DNA of 40,407 nt from CAZNVB01 sp964576265 (GTDB lineage: Bacteria > Acidobacteriota > Aminicenantia > Aminicenantales > UBA8522), in contig CAZNVB010000191.1 of NCBI GenBank assembly GCA_964576265.1, positions 1-40,407 on the forward strand, read 5' to 3'. The position numbers and the translations under genes are program-made. This document shows positions 39,039-40,407 of this stretch, piece after piece. Numbering within the stretch: position 1 is the first letter of the stretch; each line of letters opens with the position of its first letter. A model generated the notes under the pieces. It was not told the DNA's origin, ran no database searches, and saw nothing but the letters and a program-made list of their open reading frames with translations.

Positions 39039-40307
39039 TTAAAAAAGCTTATCCAAAACGGGCGTGAGGATCAAGACGCCGACGCCTGCCGCGAGCTGGA
39101 GAAGAACCGGGATAAGGCAGAAGCGCACGACCCGGAAAAAATTTTTTTCTTCGATCACCTGGGCGGCGAACCGTCCCGAGATGGCGGCCGGCGGGACAAG
39201 ATCGCCCAAGGCGGCGATCGTCGATAAGGCGGCCGAGGTCAGGAGGGCGTTTCGTTCGACCAGAGCCAGGATGTAGGGGATGCCGAGGATGGAAGCTGAG
39301 CCGAAGGTGGAAACTCCGCCGAACGCGGGCAGGCTGAGAGCGATCCCGAAGTAAAGGAGAAGAGAGGGAAGCGACAGGATCGACATTACGGCGAATCCCC
39401 GCGCTCCGCTTAACGTCATGACCTGAAGAAACATTCCTACTCCGACCAGGATCGCCAGAATGGGCAAGGCCTCCTCGACCGCCTTTTGCGTCATCCGAAG
39501 AATGTGGAGGCGGCGGCCGGAGACGACGGCGACAAAACTCGCGACGATGAAAACCCCGGGAATGCCGAAGTCGGGAAATTTTCCGGCGCTTAAGCCGGGG
39601 GCGGCCATCAAAAGGATCAAGGCAAGAAAAGGCAAATACTGACGAAAACGGTATCGAGTCGGCAGAGACGGCGGCAGGATCGATTCCATTTCTTCCCGGT
39701 TGATCATTCGGATATCTCGATAAGCGATGACAAGCGGAATGACGACAGCCAGGGGAAGGACGATCAGGAGGAGGGGCAGGGTGACGCCGACGTAGGGCAT
39801 ATCGACCCCGGCGCCCATGATCATGATCAGGATATTGACAGGAGGCGCGACCATTCCGAGAATTCCACCCATGGCAATCAAGGCGCCGGTTTTCAGCCGG
39901 GGCAGCCCGAGTTTCATCATCACTGGAGCGATCAGGGGACCGGAGCTGAGGATGGCGGCGGTCGAAGATCCGGTGAGCATTCCGGGAAACATTAGAATCA
40001 GCATGATGACGAGAAGCAGAAGGATTTTGCTGCGGTAGAATGTCTTGAGCAGGGAAGCGACGACCGTGTCGAGGATGCCGCCTGCTTCAAGAGCTTTGAT
40101 GAACAGCGTCGCCGTAAGGATGATCAGAATCACGTCGAAGTAGCCGAAGGCGCCCTCGAAGAGATGTCGCAGACTGATTCCTTCACCGGCGAGCAGGGAG
40201 CCGGCCACGGCGGCCAGAGCAAGAGCGAGGCCGACACGAAGTCTGACGGCCATGGCCAGAAGAACAAAGACGGCCACCATCAAGAAAAAGATCAGGGATT
40301 CAGGCAT
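39039..40307 (-). CDS. DctM-like TRAP transporter large permease
   Basis: A 422-residue permease with about 11-12 spans in the layout of the TRAP large subunit (DctM family). Visible elements are RLRVGLALALAAVAGSLL near the start, GMLTGSSTAAILSSGPLIAPVMMKLG with the conserved small-residue loop, GILGMVAPPVNILIMIMGAG, and the repeated counterpart GGVSTFGSASILGIPYILAL, ALGDLVPPAAISGRF near the C-terminus. TRAP carriers take up dicarboxylates and other organic acids with sodium. No DctQ or DctP gene is visible; they may lie beyond the right edge. It begins immediately after the stop of an incomplete upstream gene. Confidence 0.8.
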   Translation of the reverse strand: MPESLIFFLMVAVFVLLAMAVRLRVGLALALAAVAGSLLAGEGISLRHLFEGAFGYFDVILIILTATLFIKALEAGGILDTVVASLLKTFYRSKILLLLVIMLILMFPGMLTGSSTAAILSSGPLIAPVMMKLGLPRLKTGALIAMGGILGMVAPPVNILIMIMGAGVDMPYVGVTLPLLLIVLPLAVVIPLVIAYRDIRMINREEMESILPPSLPTRYRFRQYLPFLALILLMAAPGLSAGKFPDFGIPGVFIVASFVAVVSGRRLHILRMTQKAVEEALPILAILVGVGMFLQVMTLSGARGFAVMSILSLPSLLLYFGIALSLPAFGGVSTFGSASILGIPYILALVERNALLTSAALSTIAALGDLVPPAAISGRFAAQVIEEKNFFRVVRFCLIPVLLQLAAGVGVLILTPVLDKLF

Positions 40308-40407
40308 TTATTGAAAAGCGTTCTTTAGAGGGGGAAGAGCGTCGAGGGTTTTTTCGACTTCGACGAGCGGAATGTTCTTCGTCTGGCAAAGTCGGGTAAA
40401 AATACCG
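40308..40407 (-). CDS. C-terminal 32 residues of an unidentified gene
   Basis: On the minus strand one frame is open from the right edge to TAA at 40308-40310, next to the ATG of the DctM-like gene (TAA-ATG). The tail contains RLCQTKNIPLVEVEKTLDAL. It is too short to name. Direct contact with the permease start indicates the same operon. Confidence 0.45.
   Translation of the reverse strand, partial: GIFTRLCQTKNIPLVEVEKTLDALPPLKNAFQ

Noticed and set aside
1..40407. tRNA genes, rRNA, CRISPR arrays, insertion sequences, prophage
   Set aside because: No cloverleaf-like segment, regularly spaced repeats, transposase motif or phage gene was found by reading the intergenic regions and the encoded proteins.

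Overview
The window looks like chromosomal DNA of a free-living, Gram-negative-type bacterium from the Acidobacteriota/Candidatus Aminicenantes neighbourhood. This placement is an inference from gene families: a VWFA-related protein of the acidobacterial type, a GWxTD-domain lipoprotein, a DUF4388/PATAN-like N-terminus, TPR proteins, c-type cytochromes and outer-membrane proteins. No rRNA or tRNA gene is present to confirm it. Coding density is very high, with many ATGA, TTGA or one-base overlaps between neighbours, and I see no transposase, integrase, CRISPR array or phage gene.

Layout, left to right. At 1-2821 (minus) lie the 5' end of a DUF4388-like gene and a coupled adaptor / ABC ATPase / Yip1-family membrane protein operon. 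At 3050-4455 (plus) an inositol-monophosphatase-family gene is coupled to a secreted LecA/PA-IL-like lectin gene. At 4441-6294 (minus) are accB and accC. At 6625-7956 (plus) is ffh. At 8057-14370 four secreted or enzymatic genes in alternating orientation (DUF4434-like barrel, ceramidase-like, GWxTD lipoprotein, GH84-like) lie between ffh and the ribosomal operon rpsP-khpA-rimM-trmD-rplS-rnhB-TPR (14544-19377, plus).

At 19370-21062 (minus) an ECF sigma factor, a membrane anti-sigma candidate and a secretin-short-domain protein are chained by ATGA overlaps. At 21238-23792 (minus) a pentaheme c-type cytochrome precedes a monoheme cytochrome fused to an outer-membrane barrel (Cyc2-like architecture). 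This pair is the most interesting part of the window, because it could carry electrons across the outer membrane. At 23986-27280 (plus) are a VWFA-related secreted protein, a GAF/sigma-54 activator and a small CPCC protein. At 27277-29927 (minus) are iadA and nhaC. At 30055-30909 (plus) is a divergent acyltransferase.

At 31044-37551 (minus) a six-gene operon ispH-rpsA-HU-HIT-acyl-CoA dehydrogenase-ppiD runs from one good promoter. At 37754 to the right edge (minus) are an M14-type deacylase, a 47-residue membrane protein missed by longer-ORF searches, a DctM-like permease and the tail of one more gene.

Together the genes suggest a heterotroph that uses peptides, glycans and lipids, makes fatty acids by acetyl-CoA carboxylase, and has c-type cytochrome electron transfer at the cell surface. 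All functional calls rest on motifs read by eye; no database search was possible.
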